Part shown: piece after piece, positions 10,077 through 21,198 of the stretch
Layout: each line of letters begins with the position of its first letter
Numbering within the stretch: position 1 is the stretch's first letter
NCBI GenBank assembly: GCA_031771865.1
Contig: JASISA010000003.1
Coordinates: 186,001 to 250,000 of the forward strand
Reading direction: 5' to 3'
Origin: Nothophaeocryptopus gaeumannii
Taxonomy: Eukaryota > Ascomycota > Dothideomycetes > Mycosphaerellales > Mycosphaerellaceae
Length of the DNA stretch: 64,000 bases
Translations under genes and position numbers: made by a program
Notes under the pieces: generated by a model
Database searches by the model: none
Told to the model about the DNA's origin: nothing
Seen by the model: the letters and a program-made list of their open reading frames with translations, nothing else

Positions 10077-12501
10077 ATGGGCATCTCAGGGCAAGACTGT
10101 GCTGCCAGTGCACTCGACACCAGAGCTAACAAGTTTCAGGCTATGGGAGCAATTCAAAGGAGGCGAGCACTATGAAGTCCGGCACGATGCCGATTACGCA
10201 GCAGCATTCTGGAAGGAGAATGGCCGCCCACTCAGGCTCGCAATCGATACAGCGTGCTTCCGCTTTCGCAACCTCACCGATGAGCAGGTGCAGAGGATAC
10301 GAGAAGGGAAACCTGCAGCCAACCCCCTTGAGAAGGTCATCTTATGGCGAATATTGCGGTTATTCAAGCTGAACGTCCATATGATATTCATCCACGATGG
10401 TCTGAGAAAGTCTGGCAAGACCAGGCGCAATGGGATGGGCGGTGGGAAGGTCGACCCTGATCGTATCAAGATGCTGAATCAGATGCTCAATCGGCTCAAG
10501 GTTCCCTACCATCAAGCACCTGGAGAGGCGGAAGCTGAATGTGCCAGACTCAACCAGGAGGGTATCGTGGACGCAGTGTGGAGCGACGATGGGGACTCGT
10601 TCATGTTTGGTTGCCACACGCTTATCAAGCAACACAGATTGAACAACACGAACATTGAACACAAGATCCGTGTTCATAAATCAGCTACGATCAAGCGAGA
10701 ACTGGATCTGGATGCCAATAGCTTCATGCTCTTTGCGGTGCTGGCTGGAGGAGACTACGATGCTAAAGGATTCGTCGGTTGCGGCGAGAAGACGGCGAAG
10801 CTGCTTGCTCGCAGCTCATCCGGCTTGGGCAATTCACTGGCATACATTGCGAAGCATGGGTCACAAGCAGATTTGAGGGACTGGAGCACATCATTAGCAT
10901 CTGCACTAACTCGACACCGGAAGGACCTCAACGTACCGCCAAACTTCCCTGTGTGGAAAGTCCTGCAGGGCTATGCGAACCCAGCGGTCTCGACTCTCGA
11001 GCAGTGTCACAATCTACGAGGTCTAAGAAAAGGCTGGGATTAACGCATTGAGGAACAGGAGCTGCGCGTTGTGTTGAGACAGCACTACAACTTCTCGACC
11101 CCACAGTACCTTAGACATATTGCTCCCATCTTCTTGACTCGCTTGCTGGTACGAGGGATGGATGAGCAAAGACGTCAGGAAAACTTGTCTTACAACATCC
11201 AATTGAAGGCTACACGACCGAAGAAGACCAAAGATGGGGAGGTGGCGCAGGCGAAGTCGGAGCGGAAATTCACATATGTTGCTGCTCGACTCTGCGAGAT
11301 TGACCTCTCGAAACCACCACCTGACGAGGACTGGGACGCCTTGGCAGGGAAAGATGGTACGCCGTACGACCCGCAGCAGCCGATTGAGGGAGAGCTTTTA
11401 GAATGCTTCCTTCGGCACGGTCTTCCAGAGGGTGAATAGGACAAGCCTCCCGAGGCCAAGAAGAGGAAGCGGAAAAGTGCTGTGGATGAGGAGAAGAGCG
11501 ATGTCGATGTCGATCCCAGTCAGGCTTCTGCTTCCACGTCGCCCACAAAGAAACGAACCAAGGCCGCATCACGCGCCCAGAACGCTGCCGACTTGGACTC
11601 GCGAGACGTTGGCTCGGACCTTCAGGAATCCCAGTCAAAGAAGGCGCGGCCGCGCAAAGACGCTTCAGGCAGGGCTAAGAAACCGAAGAAGGCCGCAGAA
11701 GTGGTGGAAAAGATCCCAACTCCGCCGCCTCCAAAGTTCAAGCGAGCGAATGTCCCAAGCCACCCATGTACTGCCCCATTGCATATCCGTTCGCAATCGA
11801 GTCTCGTGATCGAAGTCAACTCCGACAGCGAAGACGATCTACCAAGAAACTCACCCGGCTTGTTTGTGTCGCCTGATGTGACTCCACAATCGAGCCAGCA
11901 AAATTACAGCCAGAGATCGGTTTCGACGTTCAAGCCATTGAAGCCGCGTCCGGGGAAGTCTGCGAACGCGGCGGCCGACATACCCACCTCATCTATCACA
12001 GGACACCCTTCACGCAAAAAGCGCCCATCACAGTCCGGAGACATATCTCGCAGTTCTGACGAAGCTCCTGGGTCAAGATCGCAGCTGTCAAATACGCCGC
12101 AGCCTTCTCGAAACCAATCTACTAACGCACCGTCAATGTCTCGTGGTAGGGACGCGCCGTCGGACGTGTCCAGATGCGCCAACCTCCAGCAGTCCAAAGT
12201 ACCGCCTGCGATAAGTCTTCATCACGACGCACTCCAAGCTGTCCCAAATGAGTCTCAAGCTGAGCCCGCTCTTGAAGGACGAGTCCGTCCGATGGTTAAA
12301 TCTGTTTCAGCTCAGGCGATGCGGTGTTCGGCGCCGTCTGTCGATAATGGCCTGGTGCCGGGGGAGATGATCTCGCCCGCGACTCTTCGCGGATTGCGTC
12401 TTGCTGCGTTGCAAGGCAAAGCGCCGCGAACAAGCGAAGTGTCTCCCGATAATGACAATGGTACAAAGCAGAAAGAAATACACATCATCGATCTGACATG
12501 A
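10077..12501 (+). pseudogene. GEN1/Yen1-type Holliday-junction resolvase with two in-frame stops
   Basis: A structure-specific nuclease of the XPG/FEN1 superfamily, expected to resolve four-way junctions in repair and meiosis. A 14-nt exon (10077-10090, MGIS plus two bases) is followed by a 49-nt GC-AG intron with an AGCTAAC branch site. The frame then reads GLWEQF, the family start. Acidic active-site blocks are present: AIDTACFRF, IFIHDG, APGEAEAECA, WSDDGDSFMFG and AGGDYDAKG followed by GCGEKTA. The frame is interrupted by TAA at 11041-11043 (codon about 306, just after RKGWD) and by TAG at 11437-11439 (codon about 438). The same frame continues after both, through a chromo-like region and a long Lys/Ser-rich tail, to TGA at 12499-12501. 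There are no frameshifts in about 790 codons. Read straight, only the nuclease core would be made. Options are recent decay, readthrough or mRNA editing. Confidence 0.85.
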
Positions 12502-13250
12502 AAGTCACATGGCCGTTGCCAAGAGCGAAACGGGTTCCTGCAGCTCGAGCTTCGCGTTTCTTGTCGCACGATCGCACAACGCATTAACGGGAGTCTCGGC
12601 AGTGTGTGCGCCTCGTCTCGAAAGTTTGACACATCAACCACGCTGAAACCATCACGAGATACTGTATCCACGTCGGATGGTGTTGATGTCATCGCAGAAT
12701 CTTCGGCGGCAAGCAAATGCTTGCCAATTTGCCTGGACTCGCCTGTTTGCCTTGAAATAGTCTTTTCAGCCGCATCGCGACTTGAACGCGGCCAAGCCCC
12801 GCCACTTCCGTCGGGCCCCTTTTCCGTTGATCTTCGCGGTCGTGCTCCTGCACGCGAAATGAGACTCGGCGACGCAAGGCACGCTTGTACAATTCTTTAC
12901 GAGATGTAACCCTGTATTTTGTCTTGTGGCCAATGAGACTTGATCAGTCTGCGGCGGCTTTGTTGTCGCCTTTCCTGTTTGAGGTCGGCTTACCAGTTGT
13001 TGTGACTAGCAGAAGGATCGCGCGTGTGTAGTTGTAAACGCTCTTTCTCGCCCGTGGCCTTCCCAAGCTTTCACCACCCGTTCTGTATATCTAGGCAGGT
13101 GTTCCTCCCCGCGTTGCTCCCTGTGCTCTTCCCTTCGATCTCGCCAAACTTGACGTCGGTCGCTACTTTACGCCTTTCGCTTCGTCGAACAATCTTCATC
13201 GCAACAACAAACATCAAATCCCACAACAGAACTACACGAGATCAATCAAG
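12502..13250. other. intergenic, promoter of the secreted Ala/Ser protein
   Basis: No gene seen. The last 200 bases are pyrimidine-rich, then turn A/C-rich just before the ATG, like a strong fungal promoter and leader. Confidence 0.5.
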
Positions 13251-13916
13251 ATGAAGACTTCCGCCGTCATCGTTGCAGGCCTCAGCGCCTTCGCCGCCGC
13301 CCAAAGCTCCTCCGAGGACGCGCAGGCCTCCATCCTCGCCTCCGTCTCGGCCCTGGTTGCCTCGCTTTCCTCCAACGTGGTCGCTGCCACCTCATCTGCT
13401 GGCACTTTGGCTCCATCTGCGCAGGCCTCTGTCAACTCGGCTGCTTACGCTGCTGCCACCTCTGCGATGGTGCGTTCCAGTCGCGTCAAGATTGCGACAA
13501 TTGAAATCTTATTGACTAACCCATGATTACAGGGCCATGAATCCAGCATCATCAACGCAGCTTTGACCAGCGTGTACAACGCCCAGTCTGTGGCTTCCGC
13601 AGCTCTGGCGTCCGTCAACTCCCAGCTCTCCACCGCCGGCGGCGGTGTTGCGTCTTCCCTCGAATCGCAGGCCGCCTCTTACTCTTCGGCCGTCATCTCT
13701 GCTTCGCAGGCTGTCGAGACTCTCTCGGAATCCGGCTCGGCCGCATCTTCTGCCATCTCTGGTGCCGCAAACACTGCTAGCAGCCGTGCGTCTGCTGCAT
13801 CCGCTTCCGCATCTGGCTCTTCGTCTTCGTCGGCTTTCGCTGCGCCAACCAACAAGCCTCTTGTCGCTGGTGCCGCCCTTGGTGCCGTTGGCATGGCTGT
13901 CCTCGCCTACTTGTAA
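13251..13916 (+). CDS. small secreted, probably GPI-anchored Ala/Ser-rich protein
   Basis: A 200-residue protein from two exons (13251-13469 and 13533-13916) around a 63-nt intron with a GACTAAC branch. The N-terminus MKTSAVIVAGLSAFAAAQ is a signal peptide ending in an AxA-type cleavage site. The mature part is dominated by Ala and Ser, with regularly spaced helix-forming segments, and ends in a Ser/Ala stretch. The last 20 residues are hydrophobic and end in AYL, as in a GPI attachment signal. It is probably a cell-wall or surface protein, with many Ser as O-mannosylation sites. Codon use is strongly biased to C-ending codons, suggesting high expression. No enzymatic motif is visible. Confidence 0.85.
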
Positions 13917-14370
13917 ATATGACGAGAGAGGCGTTTCAATTCGAGGACTTTCATCTTGAGTAATGATATGGAAAATGGGTTCACAACGCGTGTTGGAGGG
14001 ACTTGGACAAGCGTAAAACTTTATTGTGATACCACCTCGGCAGAAAGAGTCGTGAGCAGAACGCTTTCTGGAGGATCTACTGTACTGTTGTTAATGCGTG
14101 ATTGAATCGACGAGCATCCGACGACTCTTGACCCATCTTCATCAGTCACGCGTCTTGGTCTTGTTCTGTGTGCGATATTAAGTCTGATATTCTGCAGTAC
14201 GGGCTGTATTTCGCGCTTGACTCTCTCATTCACTCCAAACGTCGCGTACTGTACACATCCAATGCTGCCAATCCCTGCTTTCAATCACCCAGGTTCCACG
14301 GACTTCCCACTTCAAACGACGCGCGAAATCGCGTCAGATCGATGCGAAATGCTTCGTTCCCCGCCGGAGT
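13917..14370. other. intergenic between convergent genes
   Basis: Shared 3' region of two convergent genes. Nothing else seen. Confidence 0.5.
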
Positions 14371-15168
14371 CTACAAATAGTATTTGCCGTCCTGGAAGAT
14401 GGTGTAGATTCCAATGGCAGATGCGGCCATCATGATCAGAGCACGACCTGCGAACAAAATCGTCAGTTGATCGTCGTGAAAGTGCTTCAAGTGATGTCGC
14501 TCGTGTCGCGTTCTCCGCTGCGATTGATCCGCGTCTCACAGCTCGATCGTGCTCCAAGAAGCACAGCAACTCACGCGAACGCGGAGAACGCGCAACACGC
14601 AAAGCGAAGTGATATCAAAAACTCACCATGTGCCCTCAACCTCCACTCGCCCTGAATCCTCCTGAAATCCCTCTCGGCCTTCTCATCCCCCGGATTCTCC
14701 TCAATCTTCTTACTCACAGCCCGCATCTGATTATTCCTCGGAACCATAAACGTAAACGTCCATACCGTGGCACCCACATTGCACAACCAAGCCGCCGCGA
14801 GGAGTTTCCATTTGTTGCCCGCGACGGGGTATTGGTCGCGTTTGAGGAAGGCGACGATGGTCAGGATGAGGTTTGCGACGGTGCCGAAGGCGTTGACGCG
14901 GGGGAAGAGTTTGTCGGAGGCGTTCAGGAGGTAGCGCATTTGTTTGCCGGCGTAGAGGGCGGGGACGTCCGGGAGCATGAGCATGGGGAAGACGACGGGG
15001 GATTGGAAGCCGGATGCGCCTGTGAAGATACTGGAGTGAGTATGTGTGCTGTGAGAAGTGTTGTGAGGTAGTAGTTCAATGCCTACCGCAGTTGATGCCA
15101 GCGGCCAGCGCGGCGACGGCCTGGATGGGTGTCATCCACCAGAGTGGGCGGAGGTCTGTGGAAGCCAT
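14371..15168 (-). CDS. DUF1772 (anthrone-oxygenase-like) membrane protein
   Basis: A 183-residue integral membrane protein of the DUF1772 family. The exons are 15168-15087, 15019-14627 and 14447-14371. The introns are 67 and 179 nt, the second unusually long for this window. The frame fits at both junctions. Four hydrophobic segments can be seen: after WWMTPIQAV, in GTVANLILTIVAFL, in LLAAAWLCNVGATVWTF, and near the end in RALIMMAASAIGIYTIF. A conserved NNxM-type segment (PRNNQMR) and charged helix precede the last segment. Some family members are anthrone oxygenases in polyketide clusters, but no polyketide genes lie here, so a general role is as likely. Confidence 0.85.
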
Positions 15169-16093
15169 TGCTGTTGTTGGCGAAAGTGTTTTTGGTCAAT
15201 GGGTCTGAGCTGAATGGAATAAGAGTCAGAAGAGAGCGAAGGCAATTGTACAATGCGTGTGAAGGAAAGGGGGGGATCTTTCTCCTATATACTCCTTCCC
15301 GAACGTTTTATATGAGCTGTCCAAGAAAGTCTATAGCTGAGGATGACCAAGGTTTGGATGGACATTTGCTGGCGGCGTCCTCTGCCTCATCATAGAACCG
15401 AAAGGGAAAACGGGCTGGAAAGCTGTGTACCGGTCATCGGCTCCCCTTATTCCGCGTTCAAGAACGAGCATGTGAAACTCGCGAGCCCTTACGAATGCAT
15501 CTGGATAGAGGGATTTCGGACATTTTGTAGACGCTTGTAAGACGCTTGTACCTTGCCAGCCGTTGATGCTCGGTACCGAGGCGAGATGGTATTGTATTCC
15601 TGTGTTGATGTTTTCTGAACACGACCAGAGGAAGTGAAGAAGACACCAAGAGCTCTCTTGCACCACCACCTCTTCACCCCCAAGGTTTCTCCATGCTTCG
15701 CCCCTTGCAGCTGACATCACAACGAACCACCTCCTTCGCGATTTTGCTTGGCATTCCTCCACCTACAATGTTGTTACAGTCCTTCTCCCGCAAGCATCCG
15801 CAATGACGACTGAATCCCGGCCGGATTGCACCTGCAAACTCGCGCAGCTGTTGCTGTTGTGGGACCTGCTGCTATGCCAAAGCAATGTCAGTGGTTATGC
15901 AATTGCTGGGGCAGAAGAGAGATGATCATTCACGCGGTAAGCTCAATTCTTCTCCAATTCCTCTGTTCGTCCTACAAACGCCCTCTTTCGACCCGTCACC
16001 TAGGACCCGAAACCTGAGAACGCTCTCTCTCTTCTACTTTCTTTGCGCTTTTCCTACAACCTATACAGCACCTGAGAGCACCTAAGAACGATC
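15169..16093. other. intergenic between divergent genes
   Basis: Promoter region shared by the DUF1772 gene and the CoA-transferase gene. It holds a short direct repeat (AGACGCTTGTA twice, about 15529-15550). No gene is supported. Confidence 0.5.
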
Positions 16094-17723
16094 ATGGCGG
16101 CCTCCGCCCTCCTCAAATCTCGCGTCCGCCGACCCTCCTACCTTAACAAGCTCGCAAAAGCCGAAGACCTCATCGACCTCTTCCCCCACGGCTCATACAT
16201 TGGCTGGTCTGGTTTCACTGGTGTCGGATATCCCAAGAAAGTCCCCACCGCACTCGCCGAGCATGTCGAGAAGAACAACCTGCAAGGAAAGCTCAAATAC
16301 AACCTGTTTGTGGGTGCAAGCTCGGGAGCAGAGACCGAGAATCGCTGGGCGAGAAACAACATGATTGAACGAAGAGCACCGCATCAAGTTGGCAAGGAGA
16401 TTGCTAAGGGCATCAACAATGGCAACATTCAGTTCTTCGATAAGCATCTTTCCATGTTCCCCGTGGATCTGATGTACGGATATTATACGAAGCACAAGGA
16501 AAACAACAAGCTGGATGTTGCGGTTGTGGAGGCTTCGGCGATTACAGAAGATGGAGGCATCATTCCTGGAGCATCAGTTGGTGCAAGTCCGGAGGTGAGG
16601 ATTGCCAGAAGCTACAAGATGCACACATCTACTGATTTGTGTACAGATCATCCAAATGGCAGATAAGATCGTGATTGAGGTCAACACCGCAGCTCCGAGC
16701 TTCGAAGGCTTGCACGACATCACAATGACTGACCTACCACCAAGGAGGAAACCGTACCTCATCATGGCCCCAGAAGACCGAATTGGAACTCCACACATCC
16801 CTGTTGACCCAGAGCGAGTCGTAGCTGTCGTGGAAAGTGACTACCCAGATCAGACTCAACCAAACGCGCCTGAGGACGAGACCAGCAGAGCCATTGCTCA
16901 CCATTTGATCGAGTTCTTGAAGCATGAGGTCAACCACGGGAGACTCCCGCAGAGCTTGTTGCCTATCCAGTCTGGCATTGGCAACATTGCAAATGCTGTT
17001 GTCGGCGGCCTCGCGTCTGGAGGAGCAGACTTTAAAAACCTCAAGGTGTGGACCGAGGTGTTGCAAGATTCATTCCTCGACCTCTTCGACTCCGGCAATC
17101 TGGACTTCGCAACAGCAACTTCAATTCGCTTCTCTCCAGACGGTTTCCACAGATTCTACGACCGATACAAGGACTACGCGCCAAAGCTCCTCCTCCGAAG
17201 CCAGCAAGTCTCCAACAGCCCGGAGATCATTCGACGATTAGGAGTCATCGGCATGAACACTCCCGTAGAAGTCGACATCTACGCACACGCCAACTCCACC
17301 TGCGTAATGGGGAGCCGTATGCTGAACGGCCTCGGAGGCTCCGCCGACTTCCTCCGCTCCTCCAAATACTCCATCATGCACACCCCCTCCACGCGCCCCT
17401 CCAAAACTGACCCCACCGGCGTCTCCTGCATCGTCCCCATGTGCACACACGTCGACCAAACCGAACACGATCTCGACGTCGTTGTCACGGAACAGGGCTT
17501 CGCGGATGTTAGAGGCATGTCGCCGAAAGAGCGGGCTCGGGAGATCATCAAGAAATGCGCGCATCCTGATTACTATCCGATTTTGAAAGATTATTTTGAA
17601 AAGGCGGAATTTGAGTGTTTGAAGAAGGGTTGGGGACATGAGCCGCATTTGCTTTGGAATGCTTTTGATATGCATAAACATTTGAATGAGCATGGGACTA
17701 TGAAGATTCCGAAGTGGGCGTAG
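16094..17723 (+). CDS. ACH1: acetyl-CoA hydrolase / CoA-transferase (ACH1)
   Basis: A mitochondrial CoA-transferase that moves CoA between succinyl-CoA and acetate (and related acids), detoxifying acetate or propionyl-CoA. It has two exons, 16094-16594 and 16647-17723, around a 52-nt intron. The product is 525 residues, the same size as yeast Ach1. The start MAASALLKSRVRRPSYL is basic and may act as a targeting segment. Typical blocks are GSYIGWSGFTGVGYPKKVP, FVGASSGAETENRWA, GGIIPGASVG, QSGIGNIANAVVGGL, and the CoA-site Gly-rich loop MLNGLGGSADFLR. The QGFADVRGMSP block precedes the C-terminal helices. The frame is intact. Confidence 0.96.
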
Positions 17724-19431
17724 ATTGGAGGAGTGAGGATTGGATGTCGGGAGGGAAAGGGACGGTTTGACGCTTGAGGAAGACAAGGCATCGATCTGAA
17801 GATAGGCATAGATGTGGACAGTAAGATGAGATCTGTTTCATGGCATCATTGATAGGAAGAGAAAGCGCGTGTAAAGAAAAAGTCCCGCAATACCCTCAAT
17901 GACTAGGGAGGGAAGGATTCAATGTGCACGTGCGCGCGCCTTGTGTTGCTCATTCTCGTCAAGCGTGTTTGTACAGAAGGTCGGATAGAATCGCACAAAT
18001 GTCTTGCATGTCCCTCCTCAACATGATGGGATCTTTCCATTTCTCGTTGCTTTACGACGAGTGCTGTCTTGAATAATAGGACCGACTCTCTAGAAATTTC
18101 CAGAGCAGCCGTTTTACCTTCAGTCGCCGTCTTGACTTGATACAGAGAGTATCTCCGATACGGTCCGAATTCGTCTTCACAACTCAGGATGAAGCCGGAT
18201 AGCCTTGGAACGAAAAGAAGTAGGAAGCCAAGAGCATGCTGTTGGTCCGTTGTCTCACAGGATTGATCGTCGTCTGGTCGGCCGCCTCCAGGTCTCTTGG
18301 CATGCTACGCTACGCGCAATCGTTGATAGGAGGAAGCTGGGCAGATGAAACGCTGACATCTGCATTCTTTTCAGTGAGGTCTGTACCACACACTTCATGC
18401 CGAGACAATGTGGACGTGGACAAGACTGCTTCGCTTGCTTCGCTATCAGCTTGAGAGTGTCAAGCCTTGCTTGGGCAACCGAGTCTGGTCGACTAGACAC
18501 ACCACCATATCTTAGCAGGTCACGCAATCCTCAAGAAGAGACAGCACGCCTAAGTCTGCTCCGCAAAGTGGTCGTCCAGACGGCGCAAGCGGTATGTTAC
18601 GGCATCCTACACCTACGTCCCATTGGCCACTTCCGCAAACCCCATGCCCAAGAGGTGCGTGTCCATCACATGGAGGCCCCGTGGCACAGTCGTTTGTCTC
18701 CCCACCTCGCAAACCTCCAACCAACTCGCACAGGAGGATTGCGTATGGTGGGGAAGCTTAAGGCCATCTAAGCAGACAGAGAAGCATGTGAGATGGGCTA
18801 GAAATGCGCGAGGATTCGGAGCGGGAGAGCTTGCTGGGAAGATTGAGGCTCTTCGTTCACACACCCGCACAAAGGATTCGGTCGCAGTGCTTAGTATCTA
18901 CCGCCAGCCGAGAGAAGGGTAGGACACAACCTGGTGTCGCTTGGCGGGCGTCACGATGAACGTACTAAAGGAAGCAGCATGCCCCGAGTTTCCGTTCCTC
19001 CGCATGATCTGACCTGGAGCTTTGTTTCTTTCAGATCCAGTCTTTGTCTCGGCGACGTCGGTGGCCAAGACCTCGATTGCTCGTCGTCACCTTTCAGGTA
19101 TCGAGGACAAGGAGCCAAGCATACAAGGTGTGTGGAGAATCAATTTCTTGTACACATTCACAAGATCAGAGAAGAGAGAGAAAGCAGAGTTTCAGCGGTG
19201 TCATATCGGTCGCATTCAGAATTCCACAATTTCTCCAGATCTGCTTTCACCAAGCATTCCCCATCTCCACAGCCACGAGGTCTTGGAAGCGATAAGCAAT
19301 AACCGAGACACACCAACCCATACTTGGCAATACCGAAAATGCATGGGAAAGTGTAACTGACCAACAACAAGAAGACAAGGAAGTCACAACCCACGAAGAT
19401 CGGATCGAACCAGCTCTAAACGACCGCCACG
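17724..19431. other. long intergenic region
   Basis: 1.7 kb without a supported gene. Several open frames exist but none has protein-like composition. The right 450 bp probably hold the promoter and leader of the JEN-type transporter. Confidence 0.5.
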
Positions 19432-21098
19432 ATGGCACCCTACGACGAAAAGCCCGCCGCAATAGGCGCCGACCACGCCTACATCGAACACCCCTTCCAA
19501 CCCACCCCAAACTTCACCCACATCCCCACAAACAACACAGTAGGAACCTACCACCCCAACCCCTCCACCGGCCACGGCATGTCCATCACAAAGTACTTCG
19601 CCTCCCGCTTCTCAACCCTCAAGCCCCCCATGGAACGCGTCTCCAACCCCATAACCCTCCTTCGAATGCTCAACCTCCAGCAATGGCTCTTCTTCTGGTG
19701 CGCCTTCATAGCCTGGACATGGGACGCATTCGATTTCTTCACGGTCTCATTGACGGTATCGAACCTGGCCGAACAATTCGGTAAATCGAAAAAGGATATA
19801 ACATGGGGAATCACGTTAGTCCTCATGTTTCGATCTGTTGGAGCGATCACTTTCGGTCTTGCGTCAGATCGGTATGGCAGGAAATGGCCGTTTGTGCTAA
19901 ACAATTTGCTGTTTATTGCGTTGGAGCTGGGGACGGGGTTTTGTAATACGTATAATCAATTCCTCGCCGTGAGGGCACTTTTTGGGATCGCTATGGGTGG
20001 ATTGTACGGAAATGTGGCTGCTATGGCGTTGGAAGATTGTCCTGAGAAAGCTCGCGGTATCATCTCCGGAATGTTGCAGCAAGGATATGCATTTGGATAT
20101 CTCCTCGCAACGGTCTTCGCTCGAGCGTTGGTTGATACGACTTCGCATGGCTGGAGACCGCTGTACTGGTTTGGAGGGGCTATGCCGGTGCTGATAATTA
20201 CGTTTCGGCTGTTTTTGGGAGAGACGGATGCATACAACGCGCGCAAAGCAGTTCGCGAGTCGGGCGATAATGTGGGCAAGACGTTTGTCAAAGAGGGGAA
20301 AGTGGCGATGAAGAGGCATTGGAAGTTGCTCATCTACATGGTCCTGTTGATGGCGGGATTCAACTTCATGTCCCACGGATCCCAGGATTTGTATCCGACG
20401 ATGTTGGGGAACCAGTACGATTTCTCTGCGAATGCTATTACGGTGACGCAAGTCGTTGCGAATCTGGGAGCTATTGCTGGAGGAACGACGATTGGATATC
20501 TGTCGCAGACATTCGGACGTCGCTTCAGCATCATCTTCATTTCGATCATTGGGGGCGCATTGCTGTATCCTTACAGCTTCGTCGGAAATGAGAGGGTTAT
20601 TGCCGCAGCTTTCTTTGAGCAATTCTGCGTACAGGGAGCCTGGGGTGTGATCCCAATCCACCTGATGGAATTGGCACCAGGAAGTCTGCGCGCGTTCGTA
20701 GTCGGCACTTCATACCAGCTCGGAAACTTGGTCTCTTCAGCATCTTCGACAATCGAGGCGACTATCGGAGAGAGATTCCCATTGCCGGATAAGGTCGAAG
20801 CGGATGGTAAACACGTCGCGAGGTATGAATATGGCAAGGTGGTGAGTCGACACTCTCTGATATATTCGAAATCGATTTCGGTTGCTGACAGTATTTGCAG
20901 ATCTGCATCTTCATGGGCTGCGTATACGCCTATGTGATTCTCTTGACATTCCTGGGTCCAGAGAATAGAGGCCGATCGATGGAGGCGCATGCGGACGAGG
21001 ATCTCGCGGAGGCAGCGGGACCAGATGCGTTCGCTGGTGCTAAGCAGCACAATCATCCTGAGAGGATCGGTTCGGATAGCGATATCGAGAGGGCATGA
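19432..21098 (+). CDS. JEN1-type monocarboxylate/proton symporter
   Basis: A plasma-membrane MFS symporter for lactate, pyruvate or acetate-like acids. It has two exons, 19432-20841 and 20901-21098, around a 59-nt intron, giving 535 residues. The JEN-family signature in helix 7 is present as NFMSHGSQDLYPT. MFS motif A appears as GLASDRYGRKWPF, and twelve membrane segments can be drawn. The N-terminal tail is polar, and the acidic C-tail contains Lys, fitting ubiquitin-regulated turnover of such permeases. The gene is intact. Together with ACH1 upstream and the thiolase downstream it points to growth on two-carbon, three-carbon and lipid carbon sources, though gene proximity may be chance. Confidence 0.92.
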
Positions 21099-21198
21099 GC
21101 TCGTTGCGGAAGTGGATGGAAAGTGGGCGAATGAATGATGTACCCTCACTTATTACCCTAGCTTATAGCTGAAAAGCGCGCGACATGACGACTGATGA

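Noticed and set aside
10987..11058. 72-nt in-phase intron removing the first resolvase stop
   Set aside because: Donor GTCTCG is poor and the removed part (LEQCHNLRGLRKGWD) looks like conserved family sequence. Kept only as an alternative.
11021..11058. 38-nt intron removing the first resolvase stop
   Set aside because: Too short and it changes the frame.
19897..20661. Long minus-strand open frame opposite the JEN-type transporter
   Set aside because: Mirror frame of a real gene; protein composition is unnatural.
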